A stretch of DNA of 64,000 nt from Halomonas sp. HAL1 (GCF_030544485.1 NZ_CP130610.1:3844001-3908000), one strand, 5' to 3'. Shown: positions 17,304-27,208, numbered from the stretch's first letter. Numbers and translations are program-made. The notes: generated by a model from the sequence alone, not told the origin.

Positions 17304-18095
17304 ATGAGCCAAGCGCCCCTGCTTTACAGCGTAGAAGACGGCGTCGCCTGTATTACACTGAATCGCCCCGACAGCCTGAACAGCTTCAATACCGAGATGC
17401 ACTCCGAGATGCGCAAGGCGCTTAAAGCCGTGCGCCAGGACTCTAGCGTTCGCGCTCTGCTGCTGACTGGCAGCGGCAGAGGATTCTGCGCCGGACAGGA
17501 TCTTTCCGATCGTAGCGTGGTGCCCGGCGAACAAGCCCCCGACCTAGGCGAGTCATTGGAGAAACGCTACAACCCCATGCTGCGCGCCCTCAAAGACATG
17601 CCGTTTCCAACCATTTGCGCAGTCAATGGCGTGGCCGCAGGCGCCGGTGCCAACATCGCCCTGGCCTGTGACATCGTTTTGGCGGCGCGTTCGGCTAGCT
17701 TCATTCAAGCCTTCTGTAAGATCGGCTTGATCCCAGACTCCGGTGGCACCTGGACATTGCCTAACTTAGTTGGCATGGCGCGTGCCAAGGGCTTGGCGAT
17801 GCTCGGCGACAAGCTTCCCGCTGAAACCGCCGAACAGTGGGGCATGATCTGGCGCTGCGTCGACGATGAGTCGCTTCAAGAAGAAGCCATGTCCATGGCT
17901 CGCCACTTGGCAACTCAACCGACGCGTGGTTTGGCACTCATCAAACGCGCTCTGCATGCCAGCAGCGATAACAGCTTCAATGAGCAGCTCGACCTGGAAC
18001 GCGACCTGCAGCGCCTTGCTGGGCGCTCCGAGGACTACCGCGAAGGCGTAAGCGCTTTCATGGAGAAACGTCGCCCCACCTTCAAGGGAGAATGA
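17304..18095 (+). CDS. paaG: PaaG: 1,2-epoxyphenylacetyl-CoA isomerase
   Basis: A 263-residue crotonase-fold isomerase from ATG 17304, preceded by AAGGA. It shows GRGFCAGQDLSDRSV, VNGVAAGAGANIALACD and KIGLIPDSGGTWTLPNLVG. The GAGA-N segment replaces the GGGCE glutamate of hydratases and the SGGTW context keeps the remaining acid, as expected for PaaG. It converts the ring epoxide to oxepin-CoA. An in-frame open region back to 17088 overlaps paaF and is not part of the protein. Confidence 0.94.
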   Translation: MSQAPLLYSVEDGVACITLNRPDSLNSFNTEMHSEMRKALKAVRQDSSVRALLLTGSGRGFCAGQDLSDRSVVPGEQAPDLGESLEKRYNPMLRALKDMPFPTICAVNGVAAGAGANIALACDIVLAARSASFIQAFCKIGLIPDSGGTWTLPNLVGMARAKGLAMLGDKLPAETAEQWGMIWRCVDDESLQEEAMSMARHLATQPTRGLALIKRALHASSDNSFNEQLDLERDLQRLAGRSEDYREGVSAFMEKRRPTFKGE

Positions 18096-18096
18096 G

Positions 18097-19644
18097 ATGT
18101 CAGCTCTTCCCACGAGCGCCGTCATTGGCGTGATCGGCGCTGGCGCCATGGGTGCCGGTATCGCTCAGGTAGCCGCCCAGGCTGGCCACTCGGTGATTCT
18201 GCATGACAATCAACCGGGCGCGGCAATTGCTGGTATTGACAATATTCGCCGCCAGCTGGAACGGCGCGTAGCCAAGGGCAAGATGACCCAGGACGATGTG
18301 GATAGCATCATCGATCGCCTGCAGCCAGCCGACGCTATCAATGCCTTGGCCGACAGCCGCCTGATTATTGAGGCTATCGTCGAGAACCTCGACATCAAGC
18401 GCCAAGTATTCGCCCAGCTAGAAGCACTGTGCTCGACTGATACTTTATTCGCCAGTAACACCTCGTCCCTGTCGATTACTTCTATTGCCGCGAACCTAGA
18501 ACACCCCGAGCGCATGGCGGGGCTGCATTTCTTTAACCCCGCGCCGGTAATGAAGCTGGTGGAAGTGGTGTCTGGCCTAGCGACTACCGCTGAGGTTGGC
18601 GAAACTCTTTACGCCACCGCCAACGCTTGGGGCAAGGTCGTGGTCCATGCCAGCTCCACTCCTGGGTTCATCGTCAACCGCGTGGCACGGCCTTTCTATG
18701 CTGAAGGGTTACGCCTGTTGCAAGAAGGTGCCAGCGATGCCGCCACCCTGGATGCGCTGCTACGTGAGGCAGGTGGGTTTCGCATGGGGCCTTTCGAACT
18801 GATGGATCTGATCGGTCACGACGTTAACTATGCGGTGACCCGCTCGGTGTTCGACGCCTACTACGGTGACACCCGTTTCGAACCTTCTCTGGTGCAGCAC
18901 GCTCTGGTCGAAGCCGGACACCTCGGGCGCAAGTCTGGTCAAGGCTTCTTCGATTATCGCGAAGAACAGCGCGAAGGCGCCATCAAGCCTCGGCCCAACA
19001 TCGCGCCACCAGCGCAAGTTGAATTACCGCCGTTGGTGGTACAGGGCGACCCTGGGGTGATCGCTCCGCTACTGGAACGTGCCCAGGAAACCGGACTTGA
19101 TGTCGTTCGCCGAGAGTCACTGCAGCAGGACGGCACGACCCGCCTGCGCCTAGGTGACTTGGTTCTCGCCCTCAGCGACGGGCGTTGCGCTGCCGAACGC
19201 GCGGTCAACGAAGGGCTCGAAGCGCTAGTGCTGTTCGACTTGTGCTTTGACTACCGCAGCGCCAGTATCATCGCGCTCTCTGCCAGCCACGCCACCTCGT
19301 CCGAGGCCCGCCAAATGGCCACCGCCTTCTTCCAGCGTCTGGGAATGGACGCCGTCTGGCTGACCGATACGCCGGGGCTGGTGGTATTGCGCACCGTGGC
19401 CATGCTCGCCAACGAAGCCGCCGATGCCGTATTACAGGGTGTCTGCAGTGCCCAGGATGGCGACCTGGCCATGCAGGCCGGAGTTAACTACCCCCGCGGC
19501 CCCTTGGCCTGGGCGGACTCGCTGGGCCTGCCCTTCGTACACCGTACCCTCACGCACCTGCAGCAAAGCTACGGCGAGGAGCGCTATCGTGCTTCCTTTC
19601 TGCTGCGTCGCAAAGCCCTGAGCGAGGAAAGCTTTCATGAGTGA
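18097..19644 (+). CDS. paaH: PaaH: 3-hydroxyadipyl-CoA dehydrogenase
   Basis: A 515-residue NAD-dependent 3-hydroxyacyl-CoA dehydrogenase. The Rossmann motif GVIGAGAMGAGIAQ lies near residue 12, and the catalytic NTSSL and LHFFNPAPVMKLVEVV blocks follow. Then come the first C-terminal 3HCDH domain (RKSGQGFFDY) and a second, degenerate C-domain (NYPRGPLAWADSLG), which accounts for the length. It oxidises 3-hydroxyadipyl-CoA to 3-oxoadipyl-CoA. It starts 1 nt after the paaG stop and overlaps paaI by 8 nt. Confidence 0.94.
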   Translation: MSALPTSAVIGVIGAGAMGAGIAQVAAQAGHSVILHDNQPGAAIAGIDNIRRQLERRVAKGKMTQDDVDSIIDRLQPADAINALADSRLIIEAIVENLDIKRQVFAQLEALCSTDTLFASNTSSLSITSIAANLEHPERMAGLHFFNPAPVMKLVEVVSGLATTAEVGETLYATANAWGKVVVHASSTPGFIVNRVARPFYAEGLRLLQEGASDAATLDALLREAGGFRMGPFELMDLIGHDVNYAVTRSVFDAYYGDTRFEPSLVQHALVEAGHLGRKSGQGFFDYREEQREGAIKPRPNIAPPAQVELPPLVVQGDPGVIAPLLERAQETGLDVVRRESLQQDGTTRLRLGDLVLALSDGRCAAERAVNEGLEALVLFDLCFDYRSASIIALSASHATSSEARQMATAFFQRLGMDAVWLTDTPGLVVLRTVAMLANEAADAVLQGVCSAQDGDLAMQAGVNYPRGPLAWADSLGLPFVHRTLTHLQQSYGEERYRASFLLRRKALSEESFHE

Positions 19645-20104
19645 TTCCCCACTGTCCCCGCAACAACTGGCGGAAGCCTGTGCCGAGGCGATGTTTTCCC
19701 GCGACCATGCCAGCCAAGGGTTGGGCATGCGTATTACTCGCATGGCACCCGGCTTCGCTGAACTGAGCATGACCGTGCGTCAGGATATGGTGCAGGGGCA
19801 CGGCAACTGCCATGGTGGTTTTCTTTTTACCTTTGCTGACTCCGCCTTTGCATTTGCCTGCAACAGTTATGACGAAGCCACGGTGGCCGCCGGATGCAGT
19901 ATCGACTATCTCGGCCCCGGCCAACTGGGCGACGAACTCACCGCTACTGCCGAAGAGCGCAGCCGCCGCGGGCGTACCGGCATTTACGACATCACAATAC
20001 GCAACCAGCATGGCGATACCATCGCCTTGTTCCGTGGACGTTCCTACAAAATTCGCGGCAGCGTACGCCGCCTAGAAGAGACTGCTGCTGGAGATAACGC
20101 ATGA
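19637..20104 (+). CDS. paaI: PaaI: hydroxyphenylacetyl-CoA thioesterase
   Basis: A 155-residue hot-dog thioesterase with the family signature [21 protein letters not shown] and the glycine-rich [16 protein letters not shown]. PaaI releases CoA from dead-end hydroxylated or epoxide-derived thioesters and so protects the pathway. It overlaps paaH upstream and paaJ downstream by a few bases, showing tight translational coupling. Confidence 0.93.
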   Translation: MSDSPLSPQQLAEACAEAMFSRDHASQGLGMRITRMAPGFAELSMTVRQDMVQGHGNCHGGFLFTFADSAFAFACNSYDEATVAAGCSIDYLGPGQLGDELTATAEERSRRGRTGIYDITIRNQHGDTIALFRGRSYKIRGSVRRLEETAAGDNA

Positions 20105-21306
20105 AAGACGCCTTGATAATTGATGCCATTCGAACCCCAGTCGGTCGCTACGGCGGCGCGCTGTCGAGCATACGCGCCGACGATCTGGGCGCCGTTCCCA
20201 TGCGTACCCTGATGGAGCGCAACCCTAGCGTCGACTGGTCAATGATTGACGATATCTTTTACGGCTGTGCCAATCAGGCCGGGGAAGACAACCGTAACGT
20301 GGCACGCATGTCCGCCTTGCTCGCTGGGCTTCCAGTCGACGTACCCGGTAGCACCATCAACCGCCTCTGCGGCTCTGGCATGGATGCGATAGGCAATGCC
20401 GCCCGCGCCCTCAAAACTGGCGAAGCAGGGCTGATGATCGCTGGCGGCGTGGAGTCAATGTCTCGCGCCCCCTTCGTCATGGGCAAGGCCGAGCAAGCCT
20501 TTTCACGTCAGGCCGATATCTTCGACACAACTATTGGTTGGCGCTTCATTAATCGTGCCATGAAGGCCCAGTTCGGCGTCGACTCTATGCCCGAAACCGC
20601 TGAGAACGTAGCCGAACAGTTTAGTATTTCCCGAGAAGACCAAGACGCCTTCGCACTACGCAGCCAGCAACGCACCGCCGCCGCCATGGAAGCCGGTCGC
20701 CTGGCCGAGGAAATCATTCCGATCGAAATCCCCCGGCGCAAGCAGGATCCGCTAGTAGTGGACAGCGATGAACACCCGCGCGCCTCCACCACCGCTGAGC
20801 AACTCGCCAAGCTGCCCACCCCCTTCCGTGAGGGCGGCAGTGTCACGGCAGGTAATGCTTCGGGCGTCAACGATGGGGCCTGTGCACTGCTGATGGCTTC
20901 CCCCGAGCAAACCGAACGCTTTGGCCTCAAGGCCCGTGCTCGCGTAGTAGGCATGGCCACTGCCGGGGTTGAACCCCGCATCATGGGATTTGGGCCGTCA
21001 CCGGCCACCCGTAAGGTACTTGCTCAAACCGGGCTTACGCTCGGCCAGATGGATGTTATTGAACTCAATGAAGCCTTTGCCGCTCAGGCCTTGGCGGTAA
21101 TGCGCGACCTGGGCCTTGACGATGATGCCGAACACGTCAACCCCAACGGGGGTGCCATCGCCTTGGGCCATCCACTGGGCATGAGTGGCGCTCGACTGGT
21201 CACCACTGCCTTGCATGAACTTGAACGTCGGCAAGGGCGCTTTGCGCTATGCACCATGTGCATCGGCGTCGGCCAGGGCATTGCCCTGATCATCGAGCGC
21301 TTGTAA
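20101..21306 (+). CDS. paaJ: PaaJ: 3-oxoadipyl-CoA / 3-oxo-5,6-dehydrosuberyl-CoA thiolase
   Basis: A 401-residue thiolase. The acyl-accepting Cys90 lies in [34 protein letters not shown] and the second cysteine in [12 protein letters not shown] complete the active site. It acts twice in the pathway, removing acetyl units and finally yielding succinyl-CoA and acetyl-CoA. Its ATG overlaps the paaI stop (ATGA). A gap of about 120 nt separates it from paaK, with no terminator seen. Confidence 0.95.
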   Translation: MKDALIIDAIRTPVGRYGGALSSIRADDLGAVPMRTLMERNPSVDWSMIDDIFYGCANQAGEDNRNVARMSALLAGLPVDVPGSTINRLCGSGMDAIGNAARALKTGEAGLMIAGGVESMSRAPFVMGKAEQAFSRQADIFDTTIGWRFINRAMKAQFGVDSMPETAENVAEQFSISREDQDAFALRSQQRTAAAMEAGRLAEEIIPIEIPRRKQDPLVVDSDEHPRASTTAEQLAKLPTPFREGGSVTAGNASGVNDGACALLMASPEQTERFGLKARARVVGMATAGVEPRIMGFGPSPATRKVLAQTGLTLGQMDVIELNEAFAAQALAVMRDLGLDDDAEHVNPNGGAIALGHPLGMSGARLVTTALHELERRQGRFALCTMCIGVGQGIALIIERL

Positions 21307-21428
21307 GCCTGTTACTCGTGCCATTTTACTCAAGCCATGGTTCATATTTCCTAACTGTTCCAGGAGCCATGGCCACCCTAGCTCAATCATGCTAGCCCAA
21401 TAACAAGTTGCTTGACCGGAGACTCCTG

Positions 21429-22742
21429 ATGAATCAGCCCGCCACACCTATCGACACTACAACTCTCGATCCTCTGGAAACAGCCAGCATTGACGAGCTG
21501 CGAGCCACTCAGGTCAAGCGCTTGAAGTGGAGCCTGAAGCACGCCTACGAAAACGTGCCTTTCTACCGCCAGTCTTTCGACAAGGCAGGGGTGCACCCCG
21601 ATGATATCCAGTCCCTGAAAGATCTCGCCAAGCTGCCTTTCACCACTAAGGCCGACCTGCGCGACAACTACCCTTACGGTATGTTCGCCACGCCGATGAG
21701 CGAAATCGTGCGGATACACGCTTCAAGTGGCACTACCGGACAGCCCACCGTAGTGGGATACACACAGAACGACATTAATGTATGGTCGGATGTCGTAGCG
21801 CGCTCGATCCGCGCCGCTGGCGGCAGCCGTAATGACAAGGTGCATGTGGCATATGGCTACGGCCTGTTCACTGGTGGGCTGGGCGCTCATTACGGTGCCG
21901 AGCGCCTGGGGTGCGCGGTGATTCCCATGTCGGGTGGTCAAACTGAGAAGCAGGTTCAGTTGATCCGTGACTTTGAGCCGGACATCATTATGGTCACCCC
22001 CTCTTATATGCTTAACATTGCTGACGAAATGGAGCGTCAAGGCATCGACCCGCACACCCTACCCCTGCGTACCGGCATCTTCGGTGCCGAGCCCTGGACC
22101 GACAGTATGCGTACCGCCCTGGAGAAGCGCCTGGGTATCGATGCATTGGATATCTATGGCTTGTCGGAAGTCATGGGGCCCGGTGTGGGTATGGAATGCC
22201 TGGAAACGAAAGACGGTCCAACCATCTGGGAAGATCACTTCTATCCCGAAATTATTGACCCAATAAGTGGCGACGTTTTACCCGACGGCGAATACGGCGA
22301 GCTGGTGTTCACTACCCTGACCAAAGAGGGCCTACCGATTATCCGCTACCGTACCCGCGACCTTACTCGCTTATTACCAGGCACTGCGCGACCTATGCGG
22401 CGTATTGACAAGATTACTGGTCGTAGCGACGACATGCTGATCATTCGCGGCGTCAATGTATTCCCCACACAGATCGAAGAGCAACTGCTTAAGATCGAGT
22501 CACTCTCTCCACATTACGAGATCGAAGTCAGCCGTCAAGGCAACATGGATATGGTACTGGTGCGTGTCGAGGCAAGTCACCATGACATCGCCCGCGACCC
22601 CGTGGCCTGCGATCAAGCCGCGAAACAGCTCCAGCATGCCATCAAGACCTATATCGGCATCAGCACTCGTATCGAAGTTTGTGAAGTGGAAGGTGTCATG
22701 CGCTCGATGGGCAAGGCCCGACGTGTCAAAGATATGCGCTGA
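21429..22742 (+). CDS. paaK: PaaK: phenylacetate-CoA ligase
   Basis: A 437-residue AMP-forming ligase that activates phenylacetate, the entry step of the pathway. The P-loop-like SSGTTGQPTVVGYT, the adenylation segment DIYGLSEVMGPGVGMEC, YRTRDL and the C-terminal MGKARRVKD (quoted in part) with the catalytic lysine are all present. The start at ATG 21429 follows a GGAG element. It ends the paaF-K operon, with a strong terminator directly behind. Confidence 0.96.
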   Translation: MNQPATPIDTTTLDPLETASIDELRATQVKRLKWSLKHAYENVPFYRQSFDKAGVHPDDIQSLKDLAKLPFTTKADLRDNYPYGMFATPMSEIVRIHASSGTTGQPTVVGYTQNDINVWSDVVARSIRAAGGSRNDKVHVAYGYGLFTGGLGAHYGAERLGCAVIPMSGGQTEKQVQLIRDFEPDIIMVTPSYMLNIADEMERQGIDPHTLPLRTGIFGAEPWTDSMRTALEKRLGIDALDIYGLSEVMGPGVGMECLETKDGPTIWEDHFYPEIIDPISGDVLPDGEYGELVFTTLTKEGLPIIRYRTRDLTRLLPGTARPMRRIDKITGRSDDMLIIRGVNVFPTQIEEQLLKIESLSPHYEIEVSRQGNMDMVLVRVEASHHDIARDPVACDQAAKQLQHAIKTYIGISTRIEVCEVEGVMRSMGKARRVKDMR

Positions 22743-22781
22743 CTCTATCCTTCAGACGCTTGATGAAACGCCTTCAACGTT

Positions 22782-22805
22782 AAAGCTCCTTCGGGGGCTT
22801 TTTTT
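22782..22805 (+). terminator. Rho-independent terminator after paaK
   Basis: AAAGCTCC pairs with GGGGCTTT around a TTCG tetraloop closed by C-G, followed by a run of T. It is a textbook intrinsic terminator about 40 nt after the paaK stop and separates the paaF-K operon from paaABCDE. Confidence 0.9.
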
Positions 22806-22920
22806 ACCTGAATAGCCAATAGTTCCTGAATAATGGAAATATTCAGAATCACTTCTCTTTTCAATACCTTCCTTTATAAACGGCTTATCTAAGCCTCTAC
22901 TCTTATCACAAAGTATAAAA

Positions 22921-22967
22921 GTGACACAAAAAATACTTCTTGATAAAACATTTTGTGTCGCTATACT
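22921..22967 (+). promoter_or_regulatory. paaA promoter with candidate PaaX operator
   Basis: TTGATA (22940-22945) and TATACT (22962-22967) are spaced 16 nt apart and lie about 50 nt upstream of the paaA start. The inverted repeat GTGACACAAAA (22921-22931) and TTTTGTGTCGC (22951-22961) brackets the -35 hexamer and fills the spacer. Ten of eleven positions are symmetrical. Binding here would block polymerase, fitting repression by PaaX and release by phenylacetyl-CoA. The paaZ promoter shares the arrangement. Confidence 0.7.
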
Positions 22968-23018
22968 CTAGGTAAGATAAAGTCACATTCCTGACATACC
23001 GACGCCGCGGAGGTCTCT

Positions 23019-24005
23019 ATGTACGCGCAGCTCGTTGAAACTGGCACCAGCAAACTTAAGACACTTGATGAAATGAGCCCCGATGAACGCGAGTTCCAGG
23101 AGCGCATTAACGACGAAATCAAGATAGAACCCAAGAACTGGATGCCGGATGCCTATCGCAAGACATTGATTCGTCAGATCTCCCAGCACGCTCACTCCGA
23201 GATTGTCGGCATGCTACCAGAAGGCAACTGGCTAACGCGTGCACCGACACTCAAACGCAAGTTACAGCTGATGGCCAAGATCCAGGATGAAGCAGGCCAT
23301 GGCTTATATCTCTATAGCGCGATGGAAACCCTCGGCGCCGATCGCGATGAAGAGATCGACAAACTTCATGATGGGCGTGCTAAGTATTCCAGTATTTTTA
23401 ACTACCCCACACTTAACTGGGCTGATATGGGCACAGTTGGCTGGCTTGTGGATGGCGCAGCTATCGTCAACCAAGTGCCGCTCCAGCGCACTTCTTACGG
23501 CCCCTATTCCCGCGCCATGATTCGCGTATGCAAGGAAGAGAGCTTTCATCAGCGCCAGGGTTACGAAATTTTGCTGACCTTGATGCAAGAAGGTACCGAC
23601 GAGCAGAAAGCCATGGTGCAAGACTCTATCAATCGTTTCTGGTGGCCCGCGCTAATGATGTTCGGCCCATCCGACGAAAACTCTCCCAACAGTGCCCAGT
23701 CCATGGCCTGGAAGATTAAGCGTCACAGTAATGATGAGCTGCGCCAGCGCTTCCTCGACCAAACCGTACCTCAGCTAGAGTTGCTGGGCTGCACCGCACC
23801 GGATCCCGACCTCAAATATAACCAAGAAACTGGCCACTACGAATTCGGTGAGATCGATTGGCAGGAATTCTTCGACGTGGTTAAAGGTAATGGCCCCTGC
23901 AACCGCGAACGCGTCGAAGCACGTCGCAACGCTATTGATAACGGTGCCTGGGTACGTGAAGCCGCCGTGGCTCACGCAGCTAAGCGACAACGTCGGGCAG
24001 CCTAA
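23019..24005 (+). CDS. paaA: PaaA: ring 1,2-phenylacetyl-CoA epoxidase, catalytic subunit
   Basis: A 328-residue diiron oxygenase subunit. The helix motifs [12 protein letters not shown] and [16 protein letters not shown] supply E-x2-H ligands of the ferritin-like diiron centre. The start MYAQLVETG and the [22 protein letters not shown] context match PaaA. With PaaB, PaaC and the reductase PaaE it epoxidises the ring of phenylacetyl-CoA. A GGAGG site precedes the ATG. First gene of paaABCDE. Confidence 0.97.
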   Translation: MYAQLVETGTSKLKTLDEMSPDEREFQERINDEIKIEPKNWMPDAYRKTLIRQISQHAHSEIVGMLPEGNWLTRAPTLKRKLQLMAKIQDEAGHGLYLYSAMETLGADRDEEIDKLHDGRAKYSSIFNYPTLNWADMGTVGWLVDGAAIVNQVPLQRTSYGPYSRAMIRVCKEESFHQRQGYEILLTLMQEGTDEQKAMVQDSINRFWWPALMMFGPSDENSPNSAQSMAWKIKRHSNDELRQRFLDQTVPQLELLGCTAPDPDLKYNQETGHYEFGEIDWQEFFDVVKGNGPCNRERVEARRNAIDNGAWVREAAVAHAAKRQRRAA

Positions 24006-24086
24006 ATCGGTCGGCAACTCAGTTTAATTATGGTTGGTTAAAAGCACGATCCAGCTTTTTAAAACCCGACTTTTGAAAACAACATG

Positions 24087-24107
24087 GAGCTCCTCAGCGC
24101 GGGGCTC
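24087..24107 (+). other. Hairpin in the paaA-paaB gap
   Basis: GAGCTCC pairs with GGGGCTC over a seven-base loop in the 125-nt gap between paaA and paaB. There is no T run, so it is more likely an mRNA-stability or processing element, or a partial attenuator, than a terminator. Confidence 0.35.
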
Positions 24108-24130
24108 TACTGACTACTGAGGTTTTCCCC

Positions 24131-24412
24131 ATGGCTGATTGGCCCCTCTTTGAAGTTTTCGTGCGCAGCAAGCACGGCTTAAATCACAAGCATGTCGGCA
24201 GCGTGCATGCTGCCGACCGCCGCATGGCAATAGAGAATGCCCGCGAGCTTTACACCCGCCGTAATGAAGGGGTGAGCATCTGGATCGTCCCAGCCAGCGA
24301 AATTACCGCCTCTTCTCCCGACGAGAAGGAGCCGCTGTTCGATCCATCCAATGACAAAGTCTATCGCCACGCCTCTTTCTACAAACTGCCGAAAGAAGTC
24401 GGCCACATGTAA
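24131..24412 (+). CDS. paaB: PaaB: phenylacetyl-CoA epoxidase subunit
   Basis: A 93-residue protein beginning with WPLFEVFVRSKHGLNHKHVG and AADRRMAIENARELYTRR, the PaaB signature. It is a small non-catalytic subunit that bridges PaaAC heterodimers in the oxygenase complex. A GAGG element lies eight bases before the ATG. Its stop overlaps the earliest possible paaC start. Confidence 0.96.
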   Translation: MADWPLFEVFVRSKHGLNHKHVGSVHAADRRMAIENARELYTRRNEGVSIWIVPASEITASSPDEKEPLFDPSNDKVYRHASFYKLPKEVGHM

Positions 24413-24423
24413 TGGAGATGGTG

Positions 24424-25203
24424 ATGCATAACGTAGCTCAACAAACACAGACACCATTAACCACCTACCTGCTTCGCCTGGGCGACAGCGCGTTGGTGCT
24501 CGGCCAACGCAGCGCTCAACTATGCGGCAAGGCCCCAGCGCTGGAAGAAGAGCTAGCGTTGATGAATGTGGGTCTCGACCTCTTCGGTCAAGCGCGCAAC
24601 TGGCTGACCTATGCCGCCGAACTCGAAGGCGAAGGCCATGATGCCGACCATTTGGCATTTCGACGTGATGCACAGGATTTTCGTAACCTTTTGATCGTCG
24701 AGCAGCCCAATGGTGACTTCGCAGATATCATTGGCCGTCAGTTCCTGTTCGATGCGTGGCATGTTCACTTACTTGATGGCCTGACCCAGTCCAGCGATCC
24801 CCGCATCGCCGAAGTGGCCGCCAAATCACTTAAAGAGGCGACGTATCATCTGCGACGCTCTTCTGCATGGGTCATTCGCCTGGGTGACGGCACCGAGGAA
24901 AGCCATGCCCGTATGCAGCGTGCCCTAGATAATCTATGGCGCTTTACCGGCGAACTGGTGCAGTTCGACGATGTTGACCAGACTCTGCTTGAGGCCGGTA
25001 TCGCGCCTGACCCTGACATCCTCGTCACCCGCTGGAAAGCGACAGTGGAAGAAACCCTTGAGGAAGCCACCTTGGTACGGCCCTCCTACGACGCTTGGAT
25101 GTATACCGGCGGTAAAGTCGGTCATCACACCGAGCACTTGGGTTTTCTATTGGCGGAGATGCAATATCTGCCAAGGACGTATCCTGATGCTACCGTCTGG
25201 TAA
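24424..25203 (+). CDS. paaC: PaaC: phenylacetyl-CoA epoxidase structural subunit
   Basis: A 259-residue ferritin-like protein (LLRLGDSALVLGQRSAQLCG, EEELALMNVGLDLFGQARNW), paired with PaaA. It lacks a full diiron ligand set and serves as the structural partner. ATG 24412 overlaps the paaB stop and is in frame, but the GGAG element just after it places translation more likely at ATG 24424. It overlaps paaD by 17 nt. Confidence 0.95.
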   Translation: MHNVAQQTQTPLTTYLLRLGDSALVLGQRSAQLCGKAPALEEELALMNVGLDLFGQARNWLTYAAELEGEGHDADHLAFRRDAQDFRNLLIVEQPNGDFADIIGRQFLFDAWHVHLLDGLTQSSDPRIAEVAAKSLKEATYHLRRSSAWVIRLGDGTEESHARMQRALDNLWRFTGELVQFDDVDQTLLEAGIAPDPDILVTRWKATVEETLEEATLVRPSYDAWMYTGGKVGHHTEHLGFLLAEMQYLPRTYPDATVW

Positions 25204-25771
25204 CCCCCCAATGAAACCGCTTGATGAATGGCCTTCCAGTGACCTGATCGGCAGCGACCGCAGCGGCCTGCCTCGAGCAGGTGAGGAAGGCGATATCGAA
25301 GCAGTCCTGGCCGTATTACAGGAAGTGCTGGACCCTGAGGTTCCGGTCGTTAGCGTGGTGGAACTGGGTATCGTTCGCGATATCGACTGGGTCAATGGGC
25401 AATTAAAGGTGAGCGTCACTCCAACCTATTCTGGCTGCCCTGCAACCGAAGTTATAGAGAAGCATATCCATGAAGCTCTGGTGGCAGCTGGCTACCCTGC
25501 CCCATTAATCCAACGTCGCCTCTCACCCGCCTGGACAACCGATTGGTTGACCGCGGATGGACGCGAAAAATTGCGTGCCTATGGCATAGCCCCACCAGTA
25601 GGTAGTGCGAACAAACGCAGCTTGATTGGACAATCTGATCCAATAGTTCCCTGTCCCTTATGTGGCAGCGAAGCAACCGAACGCGTCAGTGAATTTGGTT
25701 CCACAGCTTGCAAAGCGCTCTATCGCTGTCGCGACTGCTTAGAACCCTTCGACTACTTCAAGTGCCTGTGA
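25187..25771 (+). CDS. paaD: PaaD: Fe-S maturation factor for the phenylacetyl-CoA epoxidase
   Basis: A protein of 194 residues from ATG 25187 (AAGGA eight bases upstream); an ATG at 25211 is an alternative. The N-terminal MIP18/DUF59-type domain contains LDPEVPVVSVVELGIVRDI and TPTYSGCPATEVI with its conserved cysteine. The C-terminus has a zinc-ribbon-like arrangement of four cysteines (CPLCGSE and CRDCLEPFDYFKC). PaaD assists assembly of the iron-sulfur cluster of the system. The extra N-terminal residues make it longer than the enterobacterial protein. Confidence 0.93.
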   Translation: MLPSGNPPMKPLDEWPSSDLIGSDRSGLPRAGEEGDIEAVLAVLQEVLDPEVPVVSVVELGIVRDIDWVNGQLKVSVTPTYSGCPATEVIEKHIHEALVAAGYPAPLIQRRLSPAWTTDWLTADGREKLRAYGIAPPVGSANKRSLIGQSDPIVPCPLCGSEATERVSEFGSTACKALYRCRDCLEPFDYFKCL

Positions 25772-25801
25772 AGCACATAACGATTGACGAGACCATTTCC
25801 C

Positions 25802-26881
25802 ATGAGCCGATTTCACGCCTTGACCGTCAAAGATGTTCGCCAGGAAACCCATGATGCAGTTTCCATTGCATTCAAAATACCTGACAACTTACTGGACGCC
25901 TTTCGCTTCACCCAAGGCCAATACCTGACGATTCGTCGCGATATAGAAGGCGAGGATACTCGTCGCTCTTACTCGATCTGCACTGGCATTCACGAACATG
26001 AGTTAAGAGTTGCCGTCAAGCTGGTGCCTGGCGGTAGCTTTTCTACCTTTGCCAACCAAGAATTGAAACCTGGCGACTCTCTGGAAGTAATGCCGCCTCA
26101 GGGCAAGTTCTTTGTACCTCTCGACCCCAGTCGCGAAGGGCATTACCTAGCGGTGACTGCAGGCAGTGGCGTTACCCCTATCATGTCGATTGTTTCTACG
26201 ACTTTAGAAACCGAACCGAAAAGCCGTTTCACCATCATCTATGGAAACCGCTCTACCACCGGCACGTTGTTTCGAGAACGCTTACAGGACCTCAAGGATC
26301 GCTATTTAGAGCGTCTTAATATCATTTACGTATTTAGCCGCGAACAGCAGGAAATTGATCTTTATAACGGACGCATTGATGCTGATAAATGCAACGCTCT
26401 ATTTGATCGCTGGGTAGAGGTACCCAAATTAGATGCCGCTTTCCTCTGCGGCCCTCAGGAAATGACGGAGACAGTTCGAGATGTCCTTACCAAGCATGGA
26501 TTGCCAAAGGACAAGGTGCATTTTGAGCTTTTCACTACTGGGTTGCCGACGGCAGGCAACAAGCGTCGCCAGGAAAAAAGTGTCGGGCACGTTGAAGCGG
26601 AAACCTCGCATATTAAAGTGATCATTGATGGCCGTACCATTGAGTATGATTTGCCCCGTAATACCAAGAGCATTTTAGATGCGGGCAATGAACACGGTGC
26701 CGATATTCCTTTCTCGTGTAAGGCTGGCGTTTGTTCCACTTGCCTAGCCAAGGTCGAAGAAGGTGAAGTAGAAATGGATGCCAATTTTGCTCTTGAGGAC
26801 TACGAGATCGAAGCTGGTATGGTATTAAGCTGTCAGTGTTTCCCCCTGACCAAAAAAGTCACTCTCAATTACGACCACTGA
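25802..26881 (+). CDS. paaE: PaaE: phenylacetyl-CoA epoxidase reductase
   Basis: A 359-residue flavin/iron-sulfur reductase. The FAD domain has RRSYSICTG, and the NAD(P) domain has VTAGSGVTPIMSI and FLCGPQEMTETV. The C-terminal plant-type ferredoxin domain has CKAGVCSTCLAKV plus a late cysteine (LSCQCFP). It passes electrons from NADPH to the PaaA diiron centre. The ATG at 25802 is preferred over an upstream TTG at 25784. Last gene of paaABCDE. Confidence 0.96.
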   Translation: MSRFHALTVKDVRQETHDAVSIAFKIPDNLLDAFRFTQGQYLTIRRDIEGEDTRRSYSICTGIHEHELRVAVKLVPGGSFSTFANQELKPGDSLEVMPPQGKFFVPLDPSREGHYLAVTAGSGVTPIMSIVSTTLETEPKSRFTIIYGNRSTTGTLFRERLQDLKDRYLERLNIIYVFSREQQEIDLYNGRIDADKCNALFDRWVEVPKLDAAFLCGPQEMTETVRDVLTKHGLPKDKVHFELFTTGLPTAGNKRRQEKSVGHVEAETSHIKVIIDGRTIEYDLPRNTKSILDAGNEHGADIPFSCKAGVCSTCLAKVEEGEVEMDANFALEDYEIEAGMVLSCQCFPLTKKVTLNYDH

Positions 26882-27208
26882 ACCCACACAAACCAGAGTA
26901 TGGCGGCCTGTAACGTGAGATTAAACGGCAAACAGGCTGCTAATGCTTTTTTTGCGCTGGGTGCCGCGAAAGGAGGATGGACGGGTAAGACAATATCGAG
27001 CTGATTAACGACTTGCCCATCATCGGGATGTGCCGAAACAATGCCATGCTGACAATCGATCAAACCACCATTTCAAGCGGTAAACGGCATTTACGCAAGG
27101 TGGCTACACCGCGTGTTCTAGGCATTCGTCAATCAAACCGGGAGAGGGAACATCCGCGAGGCTGGAGAAGTGTTCTAGTGAAACGCGAGCGATGGCCTGA
27201 CTAAAATG
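26882..27208. other. Non-coding stretch between paaE and the intron
   Basis: There are small open frames on both strands, but none has a recognisable domain or ribosome-binding site. This sequence is the 3' flank of the group II intron on the minus strand. I see no clear terminator for paaABCDE here. Confidence 0.4.

Noticed and set aside
24971..25186. Upstream extension of paaD and the long N-terminal extensions of paaG, paaX, paaZ and hpd
   Set aside because: These extensions overlap neighbouring genes or control regions and do not match the families; ribosome-binding sites support the later starts.
26882..27208. Small open frames between paaE and the intron as new genes
   Set aside because: No recognisable motif, no ribosome-binding site and no continuation; more likely non-coding or decayed DNA.
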